Positions 49,801-58,372 of a stretch of 64,000 nucleotides of DNA are shown piece after piece. The position numbers and the translations under genes are program-made. The stretch comes from Amoebophrya sp. A120 (taxonomy: Eukaryota > Sar > Dinophyceae > Syndiniales > Amoebophryaceae), in the NCBI GenBank assembly GCA_905178155.1, contig CAJINV010000004.1, forward strand, positions 10,072,381-10,136,380, read 5' to 3'. Numbering within the stretch: position 1 is the first letter of the stretch; each line of letters opens with the position of its first letter. Below the pieces are notes generated by a model. The model had not been told where the DNA came from. It ran no database searches and saw nothing but the letters and a program-made list of their open reading frames with translations.

Positions 49801-51586
49801 GGGGAGGGGGGATTTTTCCTTTTGATAGCGGTCCCAGGAGCTCCAGGAGTTCGTCTACTTTGGGTCCGACCAACCCGCGGAGTTTGGGCCGCCGGCCGCG
49901 GCCATGGCCTCGCAGCAAACCGTGATCGCGCAACCGATAATTGGCGCGATGCTGGCGGAGGAGGAGAATGTTGGGGAGTACAAGGCGTATTTAGATTCCG
50001 AGAAAGAGCGGCTGGAACAGGAGAAGCGGGAGCACGAGTTGGAACGCCAGCGGTACGACGAAAAGGTGTTTCAAGACCGCGTCAAGTTCGCGGAGACGGC
50101 CGAGCAGATGGAGCGGGAGCGGAAAGACCACAACGACCGCATGCAGGAGGAAAAAAACCGGATCTCAAACGACTACCAGACCCTGCAGCAGCAGATGGCG
50201 ATCTACGGCAGCTCCCTGAACGAAAAGCTGAAAGAGGTCGCGAAGCAGGGAACCACCATCACCGACCCCAACACGGGCGAGAAGTTCACGTTGGAACACG
50301 TCGAGGAGATCAAGCGCGAGCAGCAGATCCTCCGGCAAGCGCGCCTAGAAGACCAAATGCGATTGGAGGAGCTGAAGAACCAGCGGGATGAGGCTTTTGA
50401 AAAGCATTTGTCTGAGAAAGACGCGCACCGAGAAATCATCGCGCAGCTGGCGCAGGAACGCGACGCGCTGGAGGACCAGCTAAACAGCACAAAACTGGAG
50501 CTGGAAAGCCAAGCCCGAGCTGCAAAAGACCCGGACGCCGGGAAATCCTTGTTTGGGGGTATGTCTCTGCCCACGACCGGTGGCGTTTCCGTGTCGTTGC
50601 CAGGAGCAGGAAATATGCCCTCCATCGATGTAAGCAACCCGTTTGGGAGTGCTGGTGGGGCGGCGGGTGATGCAGCTTCTACTACTGCAGCGAACAATAA
50701 ACCTGCCGAAGAGGACAAGGACTACGCGATCATATTGAAACACACACGGGAAACGAAGCAGCGCGCCGTCGCCCGCTTAGATGCGTACAACGCGAAAGTA
50801 GCGGAGCTGAAGAAGAACGAAGCGAAAATGTCCGAAAGCGAAAAGCAGAAGGCTCGGAAGGACTTAGAAAAGATGGCGAAGGACGACGAGGCCAAGTCGC
50901 GGGAGGAGCTCGACGCACTGTTGAAGGAACGGCGGGTGATCGAACTCCGCAAGGCCGCGGCCGACCGCCGGACCACCGGCCAGGCCGACGTCGCGACCGC
51001 GAAAAGCAGCAAGGAGCAAATCGCGGCGCAAAACAAGCTGTCCGAGGTGGAAATGCGGAAGCGAGCCTTGCTGGAGGATCACTTTCACGACCACGGCGCG
51101 ACCGCGGTGAACAGCAACTTGGCCGCGGAGTACGCGAACTTGCACCGCAAGTCGCAGAAACTCGCCACGAAGGCCCGGCCGGGGGGCTCGTCCGCGGCCA
51201 CGAAGCCGCTCTACTACCAGGAGCGAGAGTTGCTCAGCGCGCGGATCATTAGCAACAAACTGGACCAGATTGCTAAGGGGGAAAGTGTGTTGTCGCGGAA
51301 TAACTATTTCGACTTTTCTTCGCCGAATATTGGGGTCGTGAGGAACAACCATGGTGCCGTGCTGTCGAGCGGAGCAGGCATCTTCGGTCCAGAGGAAATA
51401 CCAGGGTCGTTTGCGCAGCATCAAAATATCAACTACATGACCGCTCGAACAGCTGGACAAGAAGATGAAGATGAAGAAGAACCTCCAGTAGAGCAGCCAC
51501 CGCCCCTGCCGCAGCCAACTCTGTTCGGACTCATGATGCGCCAAGAGGCGCAGCGGCAACGCTCCATGTCACCGAACAGAATGTAG
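31822..51586 (+). CDS. giant IQ-motif coiled-coil protein, 5,167 aa, 14 exons
   Basis: ATG 31822 (MPLDGDESDH) to TAG 51586. Exons: 31822-32217, 32485-33167, 33408-33451, 33744-34063, 34267-38480, 38639-41677, 41927-43594, 43867-44958, 45227-46431, 46714-46845, 47008-47175, 47405-47717, 47976-48451, 49833-51586. The sum is 15,504 nt, a multiple of three, and every join keeps frame. Residues about 170-255 carry two IQ-like motifs (LQKWWRNVVARRAF and IQANFRGKKQRAQV), which in known proteins bind calmodulin or light chains. Residues about 480-1480 are low-complexity with acidic and Ser/Thr patches. From about 1485 to 4950 the protein is almost continuous E/K/Q/R/A heptad coiled coil, trichohyalin- or centrosomal-like in composition. 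The C-terminus (DEEEPPVEQPPPLPQPTLFG) is Pro-rich. A cytoskeletal or basal-body scaffold is a reasonable inference; no orthologue is named. Confidence 0.85.
32218..32479. mobile_element. B-family introner
   Basis: Starts TATCAAATGCAAAAATGTCT and ends AGACATTTTTGCATTTGATA, a perfect 20-bp TIR. TSD AGCAG at 32213-32217 and 32480-32484. Joins W-K-Q to T-D-E-A. Confidence 0.92.
33168..33402. mobile_element. C-family introner
   Basis: Starts TATGGCGTTCTCAAACG and ends CTTGAGAACGCCATA. TSD CCCAA at 33163-33167 and 33403-33407. Same orientation as 16269. Only 44 nt of exon separate it from the next introner. Confidence 0.9.
33452..33738. mobile_element. D-family introner
   Basis: Starts TATCGTATTTAAAAACGTCC and ends GGGGACGTTTTTACATAGGATA. 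TSD CCGGC at 33447-33451 and 33739-33743. Joins L-E-A-R to P-H-D-I-F-K. Confidence 0.9.
34064..34266 (+). other. canonical GT-AG intron
   Basis: GTATTGATAC donor after R-R-H-I and TTTCCTATCAG acceptor before V-V-E-G-G. 203 nt, phase 0. No TIR or TSD. It is the only conventional intron of the giant gene. Confidence 0.8.
38481..38633. mobile_element. A-family introner
   Basis: Starts TATGCATTGCAAAAGTATCG and ends GCGATACTTTTGCGCAGCATA. TSD GTGCA at 38476-38480 and 38634-38638. Joins M-V-H to A-Q-L-Q. Confidence 0.92.
41678..41921. mobile_element. B-family introner
   Basis: Starts TATGGATTGCAAAAATGTCT and ends ACATTTTTGCGTTTGATA. Near TSD AGGAT/AAGAT at 41673-41677 and 41922-41926. Joins D-A-R-I to R-S-E-Q. 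The body is very close to the copy at 62231. Confidence 0.9.
43595..43861. mobile_element. B-family introner
   Basis: Starts TATGAACTGCAAATATGTC and ends GACATTTTTGCAATCCATA. TSD GCCGA at 43590-43594 and 43862-43866. Joins K-A-A-E to E-A-K-Q. Confidence 0.9.
44959..45221. mobile_element. B-family introner
   Basis: Starts TATCAACTCCAAAAATGTC and ends GACACTTTTGCATTTGATA. TSD GAGGA at 44954-44958 and 45222-45226. Joins E-E-E to M-R-R-L. Confidence 0.9.
46432..46708. mobile_element. B-family introner
   Basis: Starts TATCAACTGCAAATCTGTC and ends GACACTTTTGTATTTGATA. TSD CCGCG at 46427-46431 and 46709-46713. Joins P-G-R-A to Q-K-E-L. Confidence 0.9.
46846..47002. mobile_element. A-family introner
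   Basis: Starts TATGCATTGCAAAATTATCG and ends CGATACTTTTGCGCAGCATA. TSD CAGT (CCAGT before, ACAGT after). Body nearly the same as the copy at 38481. Confidence 0.9.
47176..47399. mobile_element. H-family introner
   Basis: Starts TATCCAAGAAAAAAACGTTG and ends ACAATGTTTTTTTCTTGGATA. TSD ACAGC at 47171-47175 and 47400-47404. Joins R-E-Q-L to T-K-M-K. It is the only copy of this family in the window. Confidence 0.88.
47718..47970. mobile_element. B-family introner with A-type right tip
   Basis: Starts TATCAACTGCAAAAATGTC and ends CATATTTGCAATGCATA. Near TSD ACAGC/ACTGC at 47713-47717 and 47971-47975. Joins N-M-T-A to E-E-L-E. Confidence 0.9.
48452..49827. mobile_element. E-family introner with ~1.05-kb nested insertion
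   Basis: Starts TATTGAGAGGAAAAATCCC and ends GGGATTTTTCCTTTTGATA. TSD GCGGT at 48447-48451 and 49828-49832. Its first ~270 and last ~60 bases align with the ~320-bp E copy at 63327; the middle is foreign. Total intron is 1,381 nt and frame is kept (E-K-R-S-Q-E-L). Confidence 0.88.
48720..49768. mobile_element. insertion inside the E-family introner
   Basis: GC-rich ~1,049-bp segment with no match to any other part of the window. It begins near CTCTTGGCGGTCGG and ends in three and a half CGCCTCA units (49745-49768). That simple tail is what a retroposed (SINE- or LINE-fragment-like) sequence might leave, but I see no convincing tRNA-type promoter boxes or reverse-transcriptase motif. The 159-codon frame at 48705-49184 has no recognisable domain. 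Confidence 0.6.
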
Positions 51587-52589
51587 TGAAACTGATGGGT
51601 ACATCGTCATCCTCATCGTTTTTGTTTGATTTTTCTTTTTGTGCCATATAATCTTACTCCGTAATCGTAACCCGACCCGAGACGAAGTTGAAGTTGTTCC
51701 ATAGTAAAGCCTACCCGCAAAGAATAAATAAATAAGTAACCCAACCCACCGACTACGATGAAGCCCATCTTCGTGGTCGTCGCTTTTCTTCATCGTGCAT
51801 CATACATCATACTTCAATTTATTTTTCATTTTTCGGATTATAGCAAGAGCAGTAGAACAAGAACAGCAGCTCGCTTGCGTAGTTTGAGTTTCATAGCAGA
51901 GTAGTTTCAAGTAGAACATGATTTTATTATAAAGCACAAAAGTAGCAAGACAAATTTTTTTTTAACAATGTGACAGATGATCATCGCCATCATGCAGTAG
52001 TAATAAATCCAGTACACGTATTATTCATTGCCAGATTTCCTCGTTTCTGATTCGTGATGGTATTCGCTCGCTTATTTAAACATTTTTTGCAAAAAAGTAA
52101 GACGTATTCGTTTTCATTGACATTGAAATTTGATCCAGTTCCTCGAGATTTATTGCGTACATAGCACGTATTTGACTTGACTTTAATATTTTATCAACAT
52201 GAGCTCTAACTTTTCTCGTTTTGCATACGATTTCATATTCATATTACTTTCTCGCTTGTCATAGACTCAGACCACTATATGTGACCAATATCAAACACAA
52301 TAAACTCAAATCATGTACACATCTCAGGCAGCATTGGGATAACCTCCCTGCATGCCCACGACAAAACACGCAGCAATGCTGGATCGAAGTCAAATCCGAC
52401 AAGAACACGACGCTGAAGTAAAAAAGAAATGCTGTTTTCGTCGTTTTGAATGTAGTTTTTTTGCAGGTGCAAACTTTTCGTGATGCACCTGTAAAAAAAC
52501 TACTTGTCCATCTTCGTTGCTTTATTAGGGAGTACAACAAATTGTGGTCTGCAGCCAAAGATGAACTCCCGGAAGATGATCTCAGGCTC
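51587..52589. other. spacer
   Basis: AT-rich 3' flank of the giant gene. No introner or RNA gene seen. An inverted repeat CAGGTGCA...TGCACCTG lies at about 52465-52492, just after a T-rich tract and CAG. Confidence 0.4.
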
Positions 52590-52637
52590 GATCACGTACT
52601 ACATCATAAGAGGTCAAAAAATAATGCCCGAAAATGA
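52446..52637 (+). CDS. possible small exon or ORF (uncertain)
   Basis: A 63-codon frame whose residues look protein-like (VQTFRDAPVKKLLVHLRC, then EYNKLWSAAKDELPEDDL). A T-rich tract and CAG precede the protein-like part (about 52468), so it could be an internal or terminal exon. It straddles the left edge of the tandem duplication. No domain recognised and no upstream exon found. Confidence 0.2.
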   Translation: MNVVFLQVQTFRDAPVKKLLVHLRCFIREYNKLWSAAKDELPEDDLRLDHVLHHKRSKNNARK

Positions 52638-53282
52638 AAAAAGTAGATCAACAACAAAGTCGGTGAATTGAAGCGCGGTGGAAGATCGGTAGGTGTTTTG
52701 TGATCATCAAATAAGTGCTCATAGTTCATCACACAAAGCCCACGATCCTTCTCGACGAGATGTTAGAAGCTGTTCGAAATGAAGGAGCCCGATGATGAAG
52801 ATCCGCCGTTGAATCTGTATGAAGCCTGAGACACTGCAGTAGGCGCAGAACGTTCACAACCTCAATGGGTCGATGGGGTGAAGAAAAAGTTAAAGTGTCA
52901 TCGAAACAGAAAGTGCACGAGAACGTCGACATTCTCATTCGCGCAACATTATTAAAGTCCAACGTTGCGGGAATCTTTTTGTTTACCTTTTTGCCACGGA
53001 AGATAAACTGATTCACAGGACAAAATCACACTTGATTTTATCCAAATTTATCAAAACCAAAAGGAACTTTCTTCAATTTCAAAACCGAAGTGCCAGTATT
53101 TTTTCACGTAAAGTAGCAGGAGGTCGCTACACATTTATTCCGTACTAGTCTACAACAGTAGGAATTTCTTTTCCGTTTCTCACGGACAAGCCTGGTCAGT
53201 AAAAACTCAAAAGTTTTTTCCTTTCACCACAGACGAATCAAAGTCAATCTTTTTTCGCAAGACCAGTCCCAGTCGAAATAAA

Positions 53283-54215
53283 ATGACGCGCTTGATCGGC
53301 GTTGCAGTCCCCAACTGCTGGGTGGCTTCCGCTTTCGTTTTGCTGACCTCGTTCTCTGCTTTGCTACAGCAGCAATGCTTGGTGGCAGTTTGGGCTCTAC
53401 GTCCTTCGACGCGGGCCAGGTCCCCTTTCAGCTCTCCGTCCGGTCGTCGGGCCGCGCGAGGGCGTGGACAACCGCTCTTGTCACCTCGTCACCAGCAGGA
53501 CCGGCAGGCGGCGGGAAGTGCCGCGGCACAACGAGGAGAGAGCTTTTCTCCTGAGGATGTTGATCTCGAGGCTGGTGGGCGAGGCGGTACTACGGCAGGT
53601 AATCTTGCTGCTCATGGCAACGTTGTTGACCACCCACCTGCTGTTGTTGAGCGTGGAGGTCCTCCTGCGGGCACGCCAGAGCAGGGAGCACCGACCGCTT
53701 CTCGCCACGCTGGAGTACATGAAGGTGCAGATGCGGTAGGTCTGCCTGCTGGTCAAGCGGAGCTGCTAGCGCCAGCCGCGGAGGTAGTTCTAGTGAATGA
53801 CGCAAGAAGAGCAAGAGACGAAGGACGAGCAGGTGCGGAAGGAGAAGGGGCGCGACGGGTGCCACAGCGACTCGCCGCTATCGAGCGGGAATTACAGCGG
53901 CTCGAACGCCACCAGCGCGATATGGAACATATGGCCGGAGGCAACCGGATGGTCCGCAACGGCGCGGCAGCTACTGCAGTTCTAAGTGCAGCCTGGGGCG
54001 CGTATCTTGGTGGCACCGCGGTCGGTGCTGGCGCGGCCGTGTCGGGCGCGTGCTCCGCGTACACGGCCTGTCATGCCTATCTTGGGCAGCAGCACCAGCG
54101 CGAAGTGCAGGCCTTCGCGCGAGAGCAGAGGGACTTGATGGAAGAGAGAGATCACTTGCGGGCGCAGCTAGCTGTACTACAAGAGGCTCGTGAACGTGAT
54201 GAGCCGGAGCCCTAA
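53283..54215 (+). CDS. putative secreted or membrane coiled-coil protein, paralogue 1
   Basis: 310 codons from ATG 53283 to TAA, single exon, start in the A-rich context GAAATAAAATG. The N-terminus (MTRLIGVAVPNCW then a hydrophobic VASAFVLLTSFSALL core) looks like a signal peptide or signal anchor ending near residue 35. The middle (about 40-185) is low-complexity, rich in R, G, A, P and E. A short coiled coil (RLAAIERELQRLERHQRD) is followed by an Ala/Gly-rich hydrophobic segment (about 225-262) that may span or insert into a membrane, then a second coiled coil (REQRDLMEERDHLRAQLAVL) and the acidic tail ERDEPEP. No family recognised. Topology suggests a secreted or surface protein; an effector role is speculation. 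Paralogue at 55729. Confidence 0.7.
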   Translation: MTRLIGVAVPNCWVASAFVLLTSFSALLQQQCLVAVWALRPSTRARSPFSSPSGRRAARGRGQPLLSPRHQQDRQAAGSAAAQRGESFSPEDVDLEAGGRGGTTAGNLAAHGNVVDHPPAVVERGGPPAGTPEQGAPTASRHAGVHEGADAVGLPAGQAELLAPAAEVVLVNDARRARDEGRAGAEGEGARRVPQRLAAIERELQRLERHQRDMEHMAGGNRMVRNGAAATAVLSAAWGAYLGGTAVGAGAAVSGACSAYTACHAYLGQQHQREVQAFAREQRDLMEERDHLRAQLAVLQEARERDEPEP

Positions 54216-54427
54216 ATTAAGAGTAAGCTCATAAGCCCAAGGTGGCACGCATCATCCTCACAACACCGAAGTCAAGTACCTTTTCGCCATTTAAAACAAG
54301 ATACATCAGGCGGGGTCGTGGGCTTCTCGTCGTGTCTTGCTTTAACCGAGGCCCGTTGAGGAGGAGCGAGGCAAACAAAAAGTCGTAAAAATTATCGACT
54401 CGCGTACAACTAAAGTTACTTTTTTTC

Positions 54428-54449
54428 CCACGCGGCGCACGCCGCGTGG
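54428..54449. repeat. perfect 10-bp-stem palindrome, 3' flank of paralogue 1
   Basis: CCACGCGGCG-CA-CGCCGCGTGG, preceded by T6 and followed by ATTTTTGG, about 215 nt after the stop codon. Conserved exactly in the second copy. It could be a 3'-UTR hairpin or processing/termination signal. Confidence 0.7.
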
Positions 54450-55728
54450 ATTTTTGGATCTTTCTTCAGATGATGAACTAAAAATTTGTATATAAGTATG
54501 TTTTCATCTTTTGCCAAGAAAAGGAAAAGCAAAGCCAAAAGTTGTCATCAAAGCAAAGCCCAGCCAAAAGTTGTGCGAGGGCGCACCAAGCACGCACGTA
54601 CATCAGAACGGCAACAACCACGACGAGAACGAGAAGCGGTAAGTAGGCTATGTAGTTCTAGTTGTCTCGTCTCGAAGATGTTAGCGACTTCTGCTACAGG
54701 TGGGGAAATGGCACAAAATCACAATGTATGACTTCACCAAACAGGAAAAGCAGATGCACTACATCTGTAATTTCGTATAAGGTTCGAAGAAAATGAAGAC
54801 AAAGGTAAAGATGGAAAACCAGCGGAAACTTTGTATGATGAATAAGTCGCAGTGTTGGAGTGGACAAGCCTAGTGGAAAGTTGTTGGAGTGCTGGACAAG
54901 CCTACTCTGAATGGAGACTTCGTGTGCGTGTTCAATTTGTTTGAGCGACTTCCCACTAGTGCTACCGGCGGAATTAAAAATAAGGTGTACTGTGCTTGAA
55001 CATCAAGAACAAGAAGAGAGAGGCATCGCTGCCGTGCGCTTCATTGTCGTGATCAAGATTCATAACTTGTACCACATGAAAGGTAAGAAAATAATGCCTG
55101 AAAATGAAAGAGGTAGATCAACAACGTCGGTGATTTTAACGGCGGTGGAAGATCGGTAGGTTTTTTGTGATCAACAAAATGCTCATAGTTCACACAAAGT
55201 TCACGATCCTTCTCGACGAGATGTTGAAAGCTGCTCGGAATGAAAGAGCCTGATGATGAAGATCCGGTTTTGAATCTGTATGAAGCCTGAGACACTGCAG
55301 TAGGCGCAGAACGTTCACAACCTCAATGGGTCGATGGGGTGAAGAAAAAGTGTGATCGAAACAGAAAGTGTACAAGAACGTCGACATTCGCGCAACATTA
55401 TTGAAGTCCTACGCTGCGGGTATCTGTTTGCTTACCTTTTTGCCAGGGAAGATAAACTGATTCGCAGGACAACATCACACTCTAATTTATCCAAATTCAT
55501 CAAAACCAAAAGCAACTTTCTTCAATTTCAAAACCGAAGTGCCAGTTTTTTTTCACGTAAAGTAGCAGGAGGTCGCTACACATTTATTCCGTACTAGTCT
55601 ACAACCGTAGGAATTTCTTTTCCGTTTCTCACGGACAAGCCTGGTCAGTAAAAACTCAAAAGTTTTTTCCTTTCACCACCGAGGAATCAAAGTCAATCTT
55701 TTTTCGCAAGACCTCCAGTCAAAATAAA

Positions 55729-56673
55729 ATGACGCGTTTGATCGGCGTTCTTGCAGTCCCCAACTGCTGGGTGGCTTCCGCTTTCGTTTTGCTGACCTCG
55801 TTCTCTGCTTTGCTACAGCAGCAATGCGTGGTGGAAGTTTGGGCTCTACGTCCTTCGCGCAGCTCCAGGTCCCCTTCCATCTCTTCGCCTTCGCGCACCA
55901 GCTCCTCGTCCAGCTCTCCGTCCGGTCGTCGCGCCGCGCGGGTGCGTGGAGGACAACCGCTCTTACAACCCCCTGTTCTCGACCAGCAGGGACTACAGCA
56001 GGCGGCGGGAAGTAGTCCCGCGGCAGGACCTGAGGTTGATCTCGAGGCTGGGGGAGGTGCAGGTTCTACGCTCGGCAATCAGATTGCCCCTGCGGCTGCG
56101 TCCACCTCAGGAGGAGGCTGGAGGTGGAGCCGGGAATGCGCTAACCATGAGGAGCGACCACATCATGAAGGTGCAGATGTGGCAAGTCTGCTTGCTGGTG
56201 CTGGTCGTCCAGCGGCGCTGCTAGTTCCAGCCGCGGCGCAGGTTCGAGAGAATGACGCAAGTAGAGATCATGAAAGACGACGCGCTGAAGGAGACGGGGG
56301 ACTACGTCGGGTGCGACAGGAGCGCCTCGACGCTATTGAGCGGGACTTACAGTGGCTCGGAGGCGAACAGCGAAAATATGAAAGATTGGCCCGAGGCGCC
56401 CGGAGGGTCCGCAACGTTGGTGTAGTTGCTGCAGGTGGCTTTGCAACGGCGGGCACGTTAATTGGTGGCACTGCTCGCGGTGCTGGCGCTGCCGTGTCGA
56501 GCGCGTGCACCGCGTACACGGCCTGTTTTGCCTATGTTGGGGAGCAGCACCAGCGCGTGGTGGAGGCCATCGCGCAAGGGCGGAGGGCCTTGATGGAAGA
56601 GAGAGATGACTTGCGGGCGCGGCTAGCTGTACTACAAGAGGATGGTGAAGAACGTGATGAGCCGGAGCCCTAA
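55729..56673 (+). CDS. putative secreted or membrane coiled-coil protein, paralogue 2
   Basis: 314 codons from ATG 55729 to TAA, single exon. Same architecture as the 53283 gene: near-identical first ~35 residues (signal-like, MTRLIGVLAVPNCW), divergent low-complexity middle with insertions, coiled coil (RLDAIERDLQWLGGEQRKYE), Ala/Gly-rich hydrophobic segment (AAGGFATAGTLIGGTARGAG), second coiled coil and the same ERDEPEP end. Ends are much better conserved than the middle, so termini are under constraint or the middle tolerates change. The possible 3' splice site CACCACAG upstream of copy 1 reads CACCACCGAG here. Confidence 0.7.
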   Translation: MTRLIGVLAVPNCWVASAFVLLTSFSALLQQQCVVEVWALRPSRSSRSPSISSPSRTSSSSSSPSGRRAARVRGGQPLLQPPVLDQQGLQQAAGSSPAAGPEVDLEAGGGAGSTLGNQIAPAAASTSGGGWRWSRECANHEERPHHEGADVASLLAGAGRPAALLVPAAAQVRENDASRDHERRRAEGDGGLRRVRQERLDAIERDLQWLGGEQRKYERLARGARRVRNVGVVAAGGFATAGTLIGGTARGAGAAVSSACTAYTACFAYVGEQHQRVVEAIAQGRRALMEERDDLRARLAVLQEDGEERDEPEP

Positions 56674-56890
56674 ATTAAGAGTAAGCTCATAAGCTCCAGG
56701 TGGCACGCATCATCCCCACAACACCGAAGTCAAGTATCTTTTCACCATTGATTTAAAGATACATCAGGCGCCGGGGTGGGCTTCTCTTGTTCGTGTCTTG
56801 CTTTATTAACCGAAGCCCGTTGAGGAGAAGGCAAACAAGAACAAGTCGTAATTATCTACTCACGTTGTGCAACTCAAGTTGCTTTTTTTC

Positions 56891-56912
56891 CCACGCGGCG
56901 CACGCCGCGTGG
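56891..56912. repeat. perfect 10-bp-stem palindrome, 3' flank of paralogue 2
   Basis: Same 22-bp palindrome as at 54428, with the same T-rich left flank and ATTTTTGG right flank, about 220 nt after the stop codon. Confidence 0.7.
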
Positions 56913-57545
56913 ATTTTTGGATCTTTAGATGAACTAAAAAATTGTATGAAGTATGTTTTCATATTCATCTTTTTCTTTTGCCAAGAAAAGGAAAAGCAAA
57001 GCCAAAAGTTGTCATCACAGCGAAGGCAAGCCAAAAGTTGTACGAGGGCGCACCAAGCACGCACGTACATCAGAACGGCAACAACCACGACGACAACGAG
57101 AAGCGGTAGGCTATGTAGTTCTAGTTGTCTCGTCTCGAACTCGAAGAGGTTAACGACCTCTGCTACAGGTGGGAAATTGGCACAAAATTACAATTTATGA
57201 CTTCACCAAACAGGAAAAGCAGATGCACTACATCTGTAATTTTGTATAAGGCTCGAAGAAAATCACAATGAAAACAAAGGTAAAGATGGAAGACCAGCGG
57301 AAACTTTGTATGATGAACAATTCGCAGTGTTGGAGTGGACATGCCTAGTGGAAAGTTGTTGGAGTGCTGGACAAGCCTACTCTGAATGGACACTTCTTGT
57401 GCGTGTTCATCAATTTGTTTGAGCGACTTTCCAATTCCACTACTTTCGGCGGGATTAAACAAGTGTACTGTGCTTGAAGATCAAGAACAAGAAGAGAGAG
57501 GCATCGCTGCCGTGCGCTTCATTGTCGTGATCAAGATTCATAACG

Positions 57546-58372
57546 TTGTATCGTATTTGTTCGATGCTTGAAGTAGATCAGTGACAGTGTTTGTCTTTGA
57601 AACCCAGAGGTTGAAGTCGTGGACCACCACCACGTGCGGCGCAGCAGCCACTTCGACCTCGCATCATGGTCCTATGTTGATTTGTTCAAGCATGAGATTC
57701 AGATCTGCTTCTTTTCATGGTGCATTCGATCCAAAGCCAGGTACCGAGGATGAAAAAGGAACCGCCATTCGTTATGTCGGGGCCTATTTTATGCATCCCT
57801 AGCTATGATCAGTATAACAGTGCTCCGAAAATCAAAATTTTTATATGATTTTTTTATTTTGAAATAGCAAGGCAGCTCCGCCGGGGAGACTTTTGCGATG
57901 TGATCTTAGTGATCTGGCTGTGGATCTTCTATCGTTAATCTACTAGGTGAATAATGAAATTGACCACCGCTCCCGCTGCCAGCTCTACGTCTATTCAGCC
58001 TCACTTAATACGCCCGAGCATCTATCTTTGTTTCTTTTTTTATTCCTTCCTCGACCAAAAAGGAAAAAATTCTTTGGCCGCATTATTTCATTTTCCAGTC
58101 CCCACCGCCACCAGACCTATTTCAATAGGTACGTCTAGGTCTACCTTTTCGTTCTTTATTCTCCAGAAGACTTTACCAGGTGTACCGCATTTCGATGAAA
58201 TAAAGAAGCTTTACTAGTTTTTACCTACCCTTTTTACGTGCAGCAGCAGAGGGGGAAAGATCGCCCTTAAAGTACGTGAAAACGTGGTTTTTAAATGTAG
58301 TAAGTACCATACTCGCACCAGCTAGACGTTGAATTTACATTTACACTACAAAGAAAATCCTTTTATTCGAAG
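57546..58372. other. spacer
   Basis: AT-rich with T-runs. An 87-codon frame at 57954-58217 (MKLTTAPAASSTSIQ) is not supported by any domain or clear codon bias. The next gene starts at 58373 after TTCGAAG. Confidence 0.4.

Larger units (their letters stand above)
52590..55070 (+). repeat. tandem duplication, copy 1
   Basis: About 2.48-kb unit. The flank around TCTTCGAC/TCTCGACGAGATGTT, the whole gene and about 850 bp of 3' flank recur in order in copy 2. Sequence identity looks high in flanks and lower with indels in the middle of the gene. The exact left edge is uncertain by some tens of bases. Confidence 0.85.
55075..57545 (+). repeat. tandem duplication, copy 2
   Basis: Repeats copy 1 head to tail. 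The shared right-end phrase TCGTGATCAAGATTCATAAC occurs at about 55050-55070 and 57525-57545. Several small indels distinguish the copies. Confidence 0.85.
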
